Source: Diaphorobacter caeni
Lineage (GTDB): Bacteria > Pseudomonadota > Gammaproteobacteria > Burkholderiales > Burkholderiaceae_C
Direction of reading: 5' to 3'
Assembly: GCF_015354245.1 (NCBI RefSeq)
Contig: NZ_JADKYZ010000010.1
Location: 170,989-234,988, forward strand
Length of the DNA: 64,000 nt
The notes under the pieces were generated by a model, which was given only the letters and a program-made list of their open reading frames with translations, was not told the DNA's origin and ran no database searches. Each line of letters opens with the position of its first letter. Position 1 is the stretch's first letter. Of the stretch, positions 27,249 to 35,054 are shown piece by piece. Made by a program: the position numbers and the translations under genes.

Positions 27249-28243
27249 ATGATCTTTTCCGTAAATCCGCCTTGCCGGTGATTCTGTTGACTCTGGCGGG
27301 CTGCGCCTCGCAGGGCAAGCCGCCGCCATCCATCTTGCTCGATGATCCGATGCAGGCCCAGCCCTTGCCTGAGGTGCCCAAGCCGGTGGAGGTCGTCACG
27401 GTGCCCGAGCCGCTGGCACTGCCCGGGCAGATGAAGCCGCAGACTGGCGGCGATGCCAAGACCACGCCGGAATCGCCCGATGAGAGGGTGCGCGTGACCC
27501 GTGCGAACACGGAGGCCCGTGTCGCGCCTACGCGCGAGGGTTACGTGAACGCGATCCAGGTCTGGCCGTTCACCGATGGAGCGCTGTACCAGGTCTATGC
27601 GGCTGTGGGCCGCGTGACCGTGGTGGCGCTCCAGCCTGGCGAGGAGCTGGTGACGGTGGCCGCTGGCGACACGGTGCGCTGGATCGTAGGGGACACCTCC
27701 AGCGGCTCCGGCGCCGACGTGCGCGTGCATGTGATGGTCAAGCCCATTCGCTCGGGCCTGAAGACCAATCTGGTGATTACGACGAATAGGCGCACCTACC
27801 TGCTGGAGCTAGCCTCGACCGAAAAGACCTGGATGGCGTCGGTCTCCTGGGAGTACCCCAAGGACAGGATGCTGGCCCTGCAGCGACAGGCGCAGGCGGC
27901 CAGTACCGCCGCGCCGGTCGATGCCGGCCTGTCGCTGGAGAAGATCCGTTTTCGCTATGCAATCAGAGGCAGCAATCCCTCGTGGAAGCCGGAACGCGCG
28001 TTTGACGACGGGCAGAAGGTCTATGTGCAGTTTCCGGCGGGCATCGCGCAAGGTGAACTGCCGCCGCTGTTCGTGATCGGCGCGCAGGGCGACGGCCAAC
28101 TCGTCAACTACCGTTTCCGCTCGCCGTACCTGATCGTGGATCGGCTGTTCGGCGCAGCCGAGCTGCGCCTGGGTGGCGGGAATGGGAAGGGTGGGGGCGA
28201 CGTGGTACGCATCGAGCGCACCGATGGCAAGCGGAGGGACTGA
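27245..28243 (+). CDS. trbG: Conjugal transfer lipoprotein TrbG (VirB9 family)
   Basis: Outer-membrane core complex component of 332 residues. It has a lipobox LAGC (Cys20), a Pro-rich linker, then the VirB9/CagX domain (GYVNAIQVWPFTDGALYQVY to the end). Unlike classical VirB9 it carries its own lipid anchor, which is common in P-type systems lacking a separate VirB7. The start overlaps the trbF stop as ATGA. Confidence 0.92.
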   Translation: MNDLFRKSALPVILLTLAGCASQGKPPPSILLDDPMQAQPLPEVPKPVEVVTVPEPLALPGQMKPQTGGDAKTTPESPDERVRVTRANTEARVAPTREGYVNAIQVWPFTDGALYQVYAAVGRVTVVALQPGEELVTVAAGDTVRWIVGDTSSGSGADVRVHVMVKPIRSGLKTNLVITTNRRTYLLELASTEKTWMASVSWEYPKDRMLALQRQAQAASTAAPVDAGLSLEKIRFRYAIRGSNPSWKPERAFDDGQKVYVQFPAGIAQGELPPLFVIGAQGDGQLVNYRFRSPYLIVDRLFGAAELRLGGGNGKGGGDVVRIERTDGKRRD

Positions 28244-28245
28244 AC

Positions 28246-29499
28246 ATGCAGGAAGACCATTCTCCCGACCTTGCCGTGCCTTCGGCGGCCAAGGTGGCGC
28301 CCGAGGCGGTAGCGCTGCGCGCCCAGCCTCGCGCAGTCGCGCGGCTGAATCGGCGCACGTTGGCCATCCTCACCGGCGGCCTGTCGGTCGCCGTGCTCGG
28401 GGCCACCATCTGGGCCTTGCAGCCGCATCGGCGCGGTGGCGGTTTGACGGAGCTGTACAACGTTGATCGCGTGTCCAAGTCTGAAGGGCTGGACGGGTTG
28501 CCTTCGGACTACTCCAAGCTGCCGAAGGTGCCAGAGCTGGGGCCGCCGCTGCCGGGCGACCTTGGCCCGGCCATCGTGGCCGCGCAGCAGCCCACCTACA
28601 CGCCTCCGGGGCATGATCCCAACGATGCCTTGCGCAAAGAGGCCGAAGCGGCGGCGGCTTCGTCGGTGTTCTTCCGTTCGGGCCAGCAGGGCAAGGCCGG
28701 GGGCGCTGCGCCCGTCCAAGTCGCTGGGGCTGGCCCGTCATCCGCCATGGCGGGCTTCGACCCGATGGCGGCCGGGCCGGCCTCAACGGCGGCCCAACCG
28801 ACCGACCCCGCCGTGGCGCAGAACGGGCAGGGTCAGAAAGAGGCGTTCCTGAAAGGCGGTTCTACGGAAACCCGCAATTCCGGCAGCCTCCAGATGCCCG
28901 CATCGCCGTACCAGGTCATGGCCGGAACGGTGATCGCGGCGGCGCTGGTGACGGGCATCAAATCCGACCTGCCGGGCGATGTGATCGCCACGGTGACGGA
29001 GCCGGTCTATGACACGGCCACCGGGCGCTTCCTGCTGATCCCGCAGGGCTCGCGCATCCTGGGCAAGTACAACAGCCAGGTGAGCTTCGGGCAGAGCCGC
29101 GTACAGATGGTGTGGAACCGCATCATCCTGCCGGATACGTCTTCGCTCACGCTCGACAACCTGGTGGGCACCGACCCGTCGGGCTATGCCGGGCTGGAGG
29201 ATGAGGTGGACAGGCATTGGGGCCGCATCGTCGCCGGTGCGGCGCTGACCACGCTGCTGGGCGTGGGCGCCGAACTGGCCGCGCCGGAGAACCGGCAGAA
29301 CGGCAACCGCATCATCATCGCCGGGCGTGACAGCGCGCAGGACAGCATCAACCACGTGGGCCAAGAGCTGACCCGGCGCAATATGAACGTCCAGCCGACG
29401 CTGACGGCGCGGCCGGGGTTGCCGGTGCGGATTGTGGTCAAAACGGATTTGGTCTTGCGTCCCTACCAGCCGCTCTTCATCCACCGCGGGGGAGTATGA
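28246..29499 (+). CDS. trbI: Conjugal transfer protein TrbI (VirB10 family)
   Basis: Spans both membranes and senses ATPase activity in the channel. The 417-residue protein has a cytoplasmic N-terminus, one membrane helix (about 39-60), a Pro/Ala-rich periplasmic region and the conserved VirB10 C-terminal domain ([38 protein letters not shown]). It starts two bases after trbG, and is the last canonical trb gene here. Confidence 0.93.
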   Translation: MQEDHSPDLAVPSAAKVAPEAVALRAQPRAVARLNRRTLAILTGGLSVAVLGATIWALQPHRRGGGLTELYNVDRVSKSEGLDGLPSDYSKLPKVPELGPPLPGDLGPAIVAAQQPTYTPPGHDPNDALRKEAEAAAASSVFFRSGQQGKAGGAAPVQVAGAGPSSAMAGFDPMAAGPASTAAQPTDPAVAQNGQGQKEAFLKGGSTETRNSGSLQMPASPYQVMAGTVIAAALVTGIKSDLPGDVIATVTEPVYDTATGRFLLIPQGSRILGKYNSQVSFGQSRVQMVWNRIILPDTSSLTLDNLVGTDPSGYAGLEDEVDRHWGRIVAGAALTTLLGVGAELAAPENRQNGNRIIIAGRDSAQDSINHVGQELTRRNMNVQPTLTARPGLPVRIVVKTDLVLRPYQPLFIHRGGV

Positions 29500-29500
29500 A

Positions 29501-29746
29501 ATGAGCACAGCCAGAAAACTCCGCCTGGGGCCGCTGCCGTCCCAGGCGAGCACGAAATTGACCTTCACCTGCCCAACCAGCCTGCGTGCAGACCTCGACA
29601 GATACGCCATGCTCCATGCGCAGACCTATGGCGAGGCGGTCGATGCGGCGGCGCTGATTCCGTACATGCTCGAAGCCTTCATGGCCGGGGACAGGGGATT
29701 CAAGCGGGGCGACAAGCCCAAGGCTTCCGCCCCGAAGCCAGGATGA
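29501..29746 (+). CDS. DUF2274 protein at the end of the trb operon
   Basis: An 81-residue protein with LRLGPLPSQASTKLTFTCPTS and SLRADLDRYAMLHAQTYGEA, the pattern of the DUF2274 family. It is regularly found directly after trbI in Tn4371-like elements. Function is unknown; the compact fold with AALIPYMLEAFMAGDRGF suggests a DNA- or protein-binding accessory role, not shown. It starts one base after the trbI stop. Confidence 0.75.
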   Translation: MSTARKLRLGPLPSQASTKLTFTCPTSLRADLDRYAMLHAQTYGEAVDAAALIPYMLEAFMAGDRGFKRGDKPKASAPKPG

Positions 29747-29786
29747 CGGCGATGGGCTCGCCCGTCGCTTGCCACCCAAGAACCGA

Positions 29787-29811
29787 GAACGCGCAGCCTG
29801 GCTGCGCGTTC
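29787..29811 (+). terminator. Strong hairpin after the trb operon
   Basis: GAACGCGCAGC and GCTGCGCGTTC form a perfect 11-base-pair stem with a CTG loop, 40 bases after the last trb-operon gene. Only a weak T content follows (CTCGTTCT), so termination may be imperfect, but position and stem strength support a terminator. Confidence 0.65.
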
Positions 29812-29834
29812 CTCGTTCTAACGGCCGCTACAAA

Positions 29835-29860
29835 CAAAAAACCCGCCGATGCTGGCGGGT
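29835..29860 (-). terminator. Terminator of the minus-strand accessory operon
   Basis: ACCCGCC (29841-29847) pairs with GGCGGGT (29854-29860). On the minus strand this is followed by a run of T (29840-29835), typical of a Rho-independent terminator. It lies 20 bases after the 66-residue gene. Confidence 0.8.
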
Positions 29861-29880
29861 TCATGAGTGGAGTAGGGCGC

Positions 29881-30081
29881 TCAGATCGAGCCGTCCGGCA
29901 CTTCGATGATCTCGGGGTACTGCCGTCCCTTGTGCGGTGTGCGTGCAGCGGCTTTCATTTGCTGCCACATTTCCCGGGTGACGACAGGGATACGCTTGTG
30001 GGGAAACGTAAAGACGCGACCACCCTCTGCAGTGGTTTTCTGCGGGGCTTCGGTGGATTTACGGGTTGCAAGGTTCTTCAT
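29881..30081 (-). CDS. Small basic protein of unknown function (ICE end)
   Basis: A 66-residue basic, soluble protein with no family I recognise. AGGGAG precedes the ATG, a terminator follows, and the start overlaps the stop of the upstream gene (ATGA), so it is very likely expressed with that gene. Central segment FTFPHKRIPVVTREMWQQMK is followed by a short acidic end. Confidence 0.65.
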   Translation of the reverse strand: MKNLATRKSTEAPQKTTAEGGRVFTFPHKRIPVVTREMWQQMKAAARTPHKGRQYPEIIEVPDGSI

Positions 30082-30842
30082 GGAAGTCTCCCTTCAGAGA
30101 GCTTTCTATTGACATAGGGTAGCAGGTTTCGCCAAGACGTGCTATTGGCGGTCAAATCGAAAGTCATCAGGCGTTGGCTACCGTACTTGTCCCACCAGGC
30201 AGCATCGGTTGCCAGTATGTCTTGCACGCTCTGACAGTGGGCCAGATGAGGCGCTTGGGCAACTTCGTCTGGCCACAGCGGTGCATCGAAGCCCAGTTTG
30301 GGCCAGACCTTGTAGCCGATGTACCTCTGGTCAAATCCGTTCCCGCCTGCGGCTACCAGAGTCACGTGGGAGAGGCCGGCCAAATGAGCCGTGATCGCGC
30401 ACAGCGCGAAGGCTACCGTGCCTAGCGAGGGCGGGGTGTTCCGCTCGCTGAGGACGTAGCGATCGACATGCAGGCCGTCGATGAATAGATCGGTACTGCC
30501 ATCCGGGTCGGCGTACAGGCCCAGGCGGTTCTTTGCGGGGTGCTGGATCAGGTGGGGGTTGGCGATCGTGAAATACAGGCCCGGCGGCGCCTCATCCGGG
30601 CCGAAGGCGTGCTCGACCTGCTGGTGAACGCGGCTGCCATCGAACACCGAGAACAGATGTGCGAACTCTGTGATCGAGAAACGACCCATCGGCAGGTCAT
30701 AGGAGTCTGTGGGGCTCAGTTCGGTGCCATCGAGGCGAATGCCCGTGCCGGTGAGGTACGCGCGTGCGACCGGGCTGTCGCACAGCCGTTGGTGCAGATC
30801 GACCAGATGGGTCAGGTAGAAATCAGAGGGTGAGTGCGGCAC
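30078..30842 (-). CDS. Uncharacterised protein at the ICE end
   Basis: A soluble protein of about 254 residues whose family I cannot name. Visible features: YLTHLVDLHQRLCDSPVARA near the N-terminus, a DGLHVDRYVLSERNTPPSLG strand-like region, an Ala-rich helix VAFALCAITAHLAGLSHV, then GNGFDQRYIGYKVWPKLGFD, followed by APLWPDE. The last block has the look of a GNAT-like or effector-type core, which is only an impression. The start is uncertain: a GTG at 30842 fits codon quality, while the frame stays open to 31064 through sequence that looks non-coding. It ends with an ATGA overlap with the 66-residue gene. Confidence 0.6.
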   Translation of the reverse strand: MPHSPSDFYLTHLVDLHQRLCDSPVARAYLTGTGIRLDGTELSPTDSYDLPMGRFSITEFAHLFSVFDGSRVHQQVEHAFGPDEAPPGLYFTIANPHLIQHPAKNRLGLYADPDGSTDLFIDGLHVDRYVLSERNTPPSLGTVAFALCAITAHLAGLSHVTLVAAGGNGFDQRYIGYKVWPKLGFDAPLWPDEVAQAPHLAHCQSVQDILATDAAWWDKYGSQRLMTFDLTANSTSWRNLLPYVNRKLSEGRLP

Positions 30843-31133
30843 TTGGTTTGCTCTTTGTAATGCAGCGCAACGATGACACACGCCAGCCGTGGGTGGAACC
30901 TGCTGTAGCGCAGGTGGGCGTAGGTGCAACGGGCATTTCAGCGTGCTTGGAAAAGTCCTGGCGAGTGCCGTAAAAGTACGCCGCCATACGCTGGAATATG
31001 CAGCAGTTTCCGGGCCATTTTGCTGGTGTAATTTTGGTGTAATTCCATCGCCAAACCATGCCAATCCACGCCCATGGTGCGCTCCAGCGTATTGCGGCGC
31101 ATGCTTCTTAAGTGATTGTCGATAAAGGGGAAA
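30843..31133. other. Terminal non-coding segment of the ICE
   Basis: About 290 bases without a convincing gene. Contains two direct copies of TGGTGTAATT spaced 11 bases apart (31024-31033 and 31035-31044) and ends at the putative attachment core. It may hold integrase or excisionase binding sites and the promoter of the minus-strand operon. Confidence 0.5.
31024..31044. repeat. Direct repeat TGGTGTAATT x2
   Basis: Two exact ten-base copies at a spacing of 11 bases, about one helical turn, 90 bases inside the putative ICE end. This could be a pair of arm-type recombinase sites. Confidence 0.45.
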
Positions 31134-31141
31134 ATGAAAAA
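31134..31141 (-). other. Putative ICE attachment core (TTTTTCAT)
   Basis: The minus strand reads TTTTTCAT, the eight-base core I recall as flanking Tn4371-family elements. It lies at the expected side of the trb module, just where ICE-type sequence ends. A second copy was not found elsewhere in the window, so assignment rests on one end only. Confidence 0.6.
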
Positions 31142-31158
31142 TGCGCCTTTCGGCGCAT
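31137..31158 (-). terminator. Terminator overlapping the attachment core
   Basis: ATGCGCC (31141-31147) and GGCGCAT (31152-31158) form a seven-base-pair stem. On the minus strand it is followed by TTTTTCATTTT, so the T-tract coincides with the attachment octamer. It lies two bases after a TAA that ends a minus-strand reading frame. Confidence 0.7.
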
Positions 31159-31160
31159 CT

Positions 31161-31334
31161 TTATTTCTTCACAATCGGCGTGTGCGCCGAGAAATCAGAT
31201 TCCGCGGGGGCCTGTTTTTGTTCTGACTTTTCGTTCATTGCTGTCGATTTCACTGGCTGTTCGTATTCTGGGAACCGGGTATTGTCCGCGAACTCCGGGG
31301 TGGGGAATCCTGATGTGGTTTTCCGCAAGCCCAC
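31161..31334 (-). CDS. Possible small protein next to the att site
   Basis: A reading frame of about 57 codons ending ...SAHTPIVKK, with a good terminator two bases after its TAA, which suggests a real minus-strand gene end. The composition is polar (EYEQPVKSTAMNEKSEQKQ). Possible starts are GTG at 31334 or ATG at 31238; neither has a clear ribosome-binding site. I do not recognise the product; it may also be the remnant of a longer gene. Confidence 0.3.
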   Translation of the reverse strand: MGLRKTTSGFPTPEFADNTRFPEYEQPVKSTAMNEKSEQKQAPAESDFSAHTPIVKK

Positions 31335-31388
31335 CGGGAGCGGCGCGGCGGCGCGGGCTTACGCTACAGTCGGCGGGCCTCACCTACC

Positions 31389-32498
31389 TTGACTGTGTCT
31401 TCAGCCGTGTCCAGCTCCGCCGATCATCGAAACAATTTCAATCTGCTGCGTCTGCTGGCGGCAGTGGCCGTTCTTTTCAGCCACGGGGCCTATCTCTACC
31501 ATCTGCAGATGCCGATTCCCTTCATGGGGCACAGCCTTGGTTCGGCGGCCGTGTGTGTCTTCTTCGTCATCAGTGGATACCTGATCGCCCAGAGCTGGGA
31601 GCGCAGTGCCGGATGGTCTGACTTCGTCATCAGGCGGGTGGCGCGCATCTATCCGGGGCTGATCTGCGCGACGGTGTTTTCCATTGCGGTGATCGGCGCG
31701 CTGATGACGACCTGGCCGCAGGCGGCGTACTGGAGCAGTCCCGTCACGTGGGCCAATTTCGTGAACAACGCGGCGGGGCTGGCGACGGTGCAGGTCCTGC
31801 CGGGGGTCTTCGAGAACAATCCCTTTGCGCGCGCGGTGAATGGCTCGCTGTGGACGATCCGCTACGAGCTCGCGATGTATCTGCTGCTCGCGCTGGTCTC
31901 GCTGACGCTCATCCGTTGGTGGCGCTGGGCCTACCTTGCCATGGCGTTGTCGCTGGCCGCCATCTGGCTGCTGGCAACGGCATTCGATTGGCCGGACGCT
32001 CCGGCCGCGGCGCCGCAATGGTTCAAGGAGCTTTGGTCGCTCAGGCAGATCACGTCATTGGGTGTTTATTTCTTCGTCGGTAGTGCGTGGGCGAAGGCAG
32101 GGTGGGGCGTGCGCTGGTGGCATGGACTGGTGGGCGTCGCGGCCCTGACGGCGGCACGATGCTCCTCGGAGTTCATGTGGGTGCAGATGGGCGTCTGGGT
32201 GGGACTGAGCTGTCTGACCATGTATCTGGCGTTCGCCGGCGCCGCATGGATACGAGGACAGCCCAGGGCGGATCTTTCCTACGGCACCTACATCTACGCG
32301 TTTCCGATCCAGCAGGCGGTGACCGAGGTGTCTTTGGCGCACGGATGGTCGCTGGCAGTCTGCGTGGGACTCTCCTTGGTGTTGACGCTCGGACTCGCGA
32401 CGCTTTCATGGTTCTTGGTGGAGAAGCCCGCGTTGGAGTGGACGAGACGATGGCTGTCGCGACGCAAGCCCGCTCTGCCGCCTCTGGCGGCCCGCTAG
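31389..32498 (+). CDS. Acyltransferase family 3 membrane protein (OafA/YrhL type)
   Basis: An integral membrane O-acyltransferase of about 369 residues with ten hydrophobic segments. Family signs are NNFNLLRLLAAVAVLFSHGA with the conserved His, the FFVISGYLIAQSWER block with a conserved Gly-Tyr, RRVARIYPGL and NGSLWTIRYELAMY. Such enzymes acetylate surface polysaccharides. Start uncertain: TTG at 31389 or GTG at 31395, without a strong ribosome-binding site. It is the first clearly chromosomal gene beyond the ICE end. Confidence 0.85.
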   Translation: MTVSSAVSSSADHRNNFNLLRLLAAVAVLFSHGAYLYHLQMPIPFMGHSLGSAAVCVFFVISGYLIAQSWERSAGWSDFVIRRVARIYPGLICATVFSIAVIGALMTTWPQAAYWSSPVTWANFVNNAAGLATVQVLPGVFENNPFARAVNGSLWTIRYELAMYLLLALVSLTLIRWWRWAYLAMALSLAAIWLLATAFDWPDAPAAAPQWFKELWSLRQITSLGVYFFVGSAWAKAGWGVRWWHGLVGVAALTAARCSSEFMWVQMGVWVGLSCLTMYLAFAGAAWIRGQPRADLSYGTYIYAFPIQQAVTEVSLAHGWSLAVCVGLSLVLTLGLATLSWFLVEKPALEWTRRWLSRRKPALPPLAAR

Positions 32499-32516
32499 TG
32501 CAAGGCCTGTCTTCAT

Positions 32517-33416
32517 TCACGGCGACGTGGCTTCCATGGAGTCACGCACCAGCGCCATCAGCGTCAGAAGCACGGGTGAGCGGGCGGCCTCTTCCTTGGC
32601 GCAGGCCATGATCAGATCGATGGTGGGAGCAGCACCCAGCAGGGCGCGGGAGACCACGTTTTTCGGGGTGAAGGTTTCAGCGTAGGCAGGAAGCAGCGCG
32701 TAGCCAAAGCCTCCGGCCACGAGGTTCATGCTCATCAGGATGTTGGAAGACGCCTGTATCTCCCCCGCCTGAACGCCATGGTCCTGCAGATAGGCCTCGG
32801 TGAGCTCGCTGAGCGCGCCGCTGAACGAGGCGTCGGTGCCGATCTGGGGCAGCAGATGCAGGCGCTTGGGAGCGATTCGTGCCGATCTGGCAAGGGCGTG
32901 GCGGTTCTGCATGAACACGCGCAGGGGATCGCTGAGGATGACCTCGCTGAAGATCTTGTTGGCGTTGAGCGGCGGGCGGGTGAAGGCGATGTCGATCTCG
33001 CCACTGTTCAGCGCCGCAAGCTGCTCGGGTGGGGTGAGGCTCTTGAGTACCACCTGAACGCGTGGGAACTGCAGGCGCAGGGCAGGGAGCACCGCAGGGA
33101 AGATTTGCACCTCGGCGGACGGAACGAAGCCGATGCTCAGGCTTTCCCTTGCCTTTTCTGCCGCGGATCGTGTGCGGGCCACCGCGTATTCGACCTGACG
33201 GAGCACCTGACGAGCCTCCTCCAGAAACACGACGCCCACGGCTGTCAATTCGACCTTTCTCGGGCTGCGTGTGAGCAGCGTGAGACCCAGAGCATCTTCC
33301 AGATTGCGGATCTGCTCGCTCAGCGAGGGCTGGGACGTGTGCAGCCGTTCCGCCGCGCGGGTAAAGCTGAGCTCCTCGGCCACAGCCACGAAGCAGCGCA
33401 AGCGGCGGAAGTTCAT
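32517..33416 (-). CDS. hcaR: LysR-family regulator of the hca operon
   Basis: A 299-residue LysR regulator with HTH MNFRRLRCFVAVAEELSFTR, then AAERLHTSQPSLSEQIRNLE, and an inducer domain beginning LSIGFVPSAEVQIFP, which resembles HcaR of enteric bacteria. It is transcribed away from hcaE with a 282-bp shared regulatory region, the classic layout of a LysR activator and its target. Expected inducers are phenylpropionate or cinnamate (known for E. coli HcaR; here inferred). Confidence 0.85.
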   Translation of the reverse strand: MNFRRLRCFVAVAEELSFTRAAERLHTSQPSLSEQIRNLEDALGLTLLTRSPRKVELTAVGVVFLEEARQVLRQVEYAVARTRSAAEKARESLSIGFVPSAEVQIFPAVLPALRLQFPRVQVVLKSLTPPEQLAALNSGEIDIAFTRPPLNANKIFSEVILSDPLRVFMQNRHALARSARIAPKRLHLLPQIGTDASFSGALSELTEAYLQDHGVQAGEIQASSNILMSMNLVAGGFGYALLPAYAETFTPKNVVSRALLGAAPTIDLIMACAKEEAARSPVLLTLMALVRDSMEATSP

Positions 33417-33581
33417 CAGTGTGTCTTTGGGACGAAGAACGTCCTGAGTGCACCCGATCCGGGCAAGTCGAAGATTTTGTGCATCGCAATATCCGATCTG
33501 CCAAGAGCCAGAAGGTCAGCGATTCTTCCGTTGAAATCGGCGCCGTGTCTTGATGTTGCTCCATGAAGTGGCAAGGCATGT

Positions 33582-33596
33582 ATCGGACTTTCCGAT
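33582..33596. promoter_or_regulatory. Putative HcaR (LysR) binding site
   Basis: A perfect inverted repeat ATCGG-ACTTT-CCGAT within the hcaR-hcaE intergenic region. It contains the T-N11-A signature of LysR boxes (T33583, A33595) and lies about 100 bases before the hcaE start, where an activator site is expected. Confidence 0.6.
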
Positions 33597-33698
33597 CATG
33601 AAAGAGGAAGAAAGTATTTCACCCATCCAGAGTGCATCCCTACCATTTGCGGACTGAATCATCGGGCCGCGATCGAGCCCCCAAAGTGAGGAGACACC

Positions 33699-35054
33699 AT
33701 GGCGATCAGTTCAAAAGACATCGAGGGAATGGTCGATGTCCAAACCGGGCGCATTCATCCCGCCATCTATGCCGACGCTGAGCTCTACGAGCTTGAGTTG
33801 GAGCGCATCTTCGGCCGCACGTGGCTGTTTCTGTGCCACGTCAGCCAGATACCCAAGGCGGGTGATTTCTTCAACACCTACATGGCGGAAGACCCCATCG
33901 TCGTCGTGCGACAAAAGGATGACTCAATCAAAGCCTTCCTGAACCAGTGCCGTCATCGGTCGATGCGAGTGTCCCATGCGGACAGCGGCAACGCCAAGGC
34001 ATTCACTTGTCCCTACCATGGCTGGAGCTATGGCGTGGATGGCTCGCTGATCGATGTGCCACTTGAGCACAAGGCTTATCCGCAGGGGCTGTGCAAGGAG
34101 AAATGGGGGCTGCGCGAGGTCACCAGGGTGCGCGAATACAAGGGGTTGATTTTCGGCAACTGGGATCCGGAAGCTCCGGAGCTCGAAGACTACATGGGCG
34201 ACATCGCCTGGTATCTGGACGGCGTGCTGGATCGCCGGGAAGGCGGTACCGAGATCATCGGCGGTGTGCAGAAATGGACCATCGACTGCAATTGGAAGCT
34301 GCCTGCAGAGCAGTTTGCATCGGATCAATATCACGCGCTGTTCTCTCATGTTTCGGCGGTGCAGGTGCTTGGCGCGAAGCCTGATGCGGATGAGCGGCAT
34401 CTGGGCTCGGGCCAGACGGCCAGACCGGTCTGGGAGACAGCCAAGGACGCCGTTCAGTACGGCGAGCGCGGTCATGGCAGCGGTTTCTTCTTCACCGAAC
34501 GGCCGGACGCGAACGTATGGGTCGATGGAGAGGTGTCACAGTATTTCCGCGAAACGTTTGATGAGGCGCGAGAGCGGCTGGGCGAGGTGCGGGCGCTGCG
34601 GCTGGCGGGTCACAACAATATGTTCCCCACGATGAGCTGGCTCAACGGCACGGCGACGCTGCGCGTGTGGCATCCGCGCGGACCGAATCGGGTGGAGGTC
34701 TGGAACTTCTGCATCGCCGACAAGGCGGCTCCGGAGCACGTCAAGGAAGCGTTCGAGCGCAGCGAAACTCGGGCTTTCGGGCCGGCGGGTTTTCTGGAGC
34801 AGGACGACTCAGAAAACTGGACGGAAATCCAGAAGGTGCTGCGCGGCAAGTTCGCGCGGTCGACCAGGCTGTGCCTCGAAATGGGCCTGGGCAACGAGCG
34901 CAAGCGCGACGACATGCCCGGCGTCACCAACTACATCTTCTCGGAGACCGCTGCGCGCGGTCTCTACAAGCATTGGGTCGATCTGCTGGTCTGTGACACC
35001 TGGGCCGAAGTGCATGAACGAAGCCGCAGCTACGAACTGGAGTTGGTCAAATGA
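33699..35054 (+). CDS. hcaE: 3-phenylpropionate/cinnamate-type dioxygenase alpha subunit
   Basis: Catalytic large subunit of a ring-hydroxylating dioxygenase that makes a cis-dihydrodiol. The 451-residue protein has Rieske ligands Cys84, His86, Cys104, His107 (CRHRSMR and CPYHGWSYG) and the mononuclear iron site His212, His217 and an Asp near 369 in [11 protein letters not shown]. Long stretches such as [12 protein letters not shown] and [12 protein letters not shown] match HcaE of E. coli. GAGGAGA precedes the ATG. Operon order hcaE-F-C-B-D is the same as in E. coli; the stop overlaps hcaF. Confidence 0.92.
   Translation: MAISSKDIEGMVDVQTGRIHPAIYADAELYELELERIFGRTWLFLCHVSQIPKAGDFFNTYMAEDPIVVVRQKDDSIKAFLNQCRHRSMRVSHADSGNAKAFTCPYHGWSYGVDGSLIDVPLEHKAYPQGLCKEKWGLREVTRVREYKGLIFGNWDPEAPELEDYMGDIAWYLDGVLDRREGGTEIIGGVQKWTIDCNWKLPAEQFASDQYHALFSHVSAVQVLGAKPDADERHLGSGQTARPVWETAKDAVQYGERGHGSGFFFTERPDANVWVDGEVSQYFRETFDEARERLGEVRALRLAGHNNMFPTMSWLNGTATLRVWHPRGPNRVEVWNFCIADKAAPEHVKEAFERSETRAFGPAGFLEQDDSENWTEIQKVLRGKFARSTRLCLEMGLGNERKRDDMPGVTNYIFSETAARGLYKHWVDLLVCDTWAEVHERSRSYELELVK

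Larger units (their letters stand above)
16377..31141 (+). mobile_element. Conjugation module of a Tn4371-family integrative and conjugative element
   Basis: The order lysR, eexN-like, traG, copG-like, trbB-C-D-E-J-L-F-G-I, DUF2274 is the conserved mating-pair-formation block of Tn4371-like elements. The segment ends at an ATGAAAAA octamer (TTTTTCAT on the other strand), which matches the attachment core I recall for the family. The left limit is uncertain: integrase, relaxase, partition and replication genes and the second attachment site are not in the window. Upstream genes (pyc, amidase, transporter, formate dehydrogenase) may belong to the same element. Confidence 0.75.

Noticed and set aside
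30843..31064. N-terminal extension of the ICE-end protein up to an ATG at 31064
   Set aside because: The extra 74 residues look like translated non-coding DNA, run through the direct repeat and lack a ribosome-binding site; a GTG at 30842 is more plausible.
1..31133. Second TTTTTCAT/ATGAAAAA att core to the left of the trb module
   Set aside because: Read through by eye on both strands; no other convincing copy found, so no left end is annotated.
31161..31238. Resemblance of a minus-strand frame (DFSAHTP) to the N-terminus of MutS
   Set aside because: The frame stops right after the matching residues and is followed by a terminator on the chromosomal side of the att core, so it is not a mutS gene cut by the insertion.
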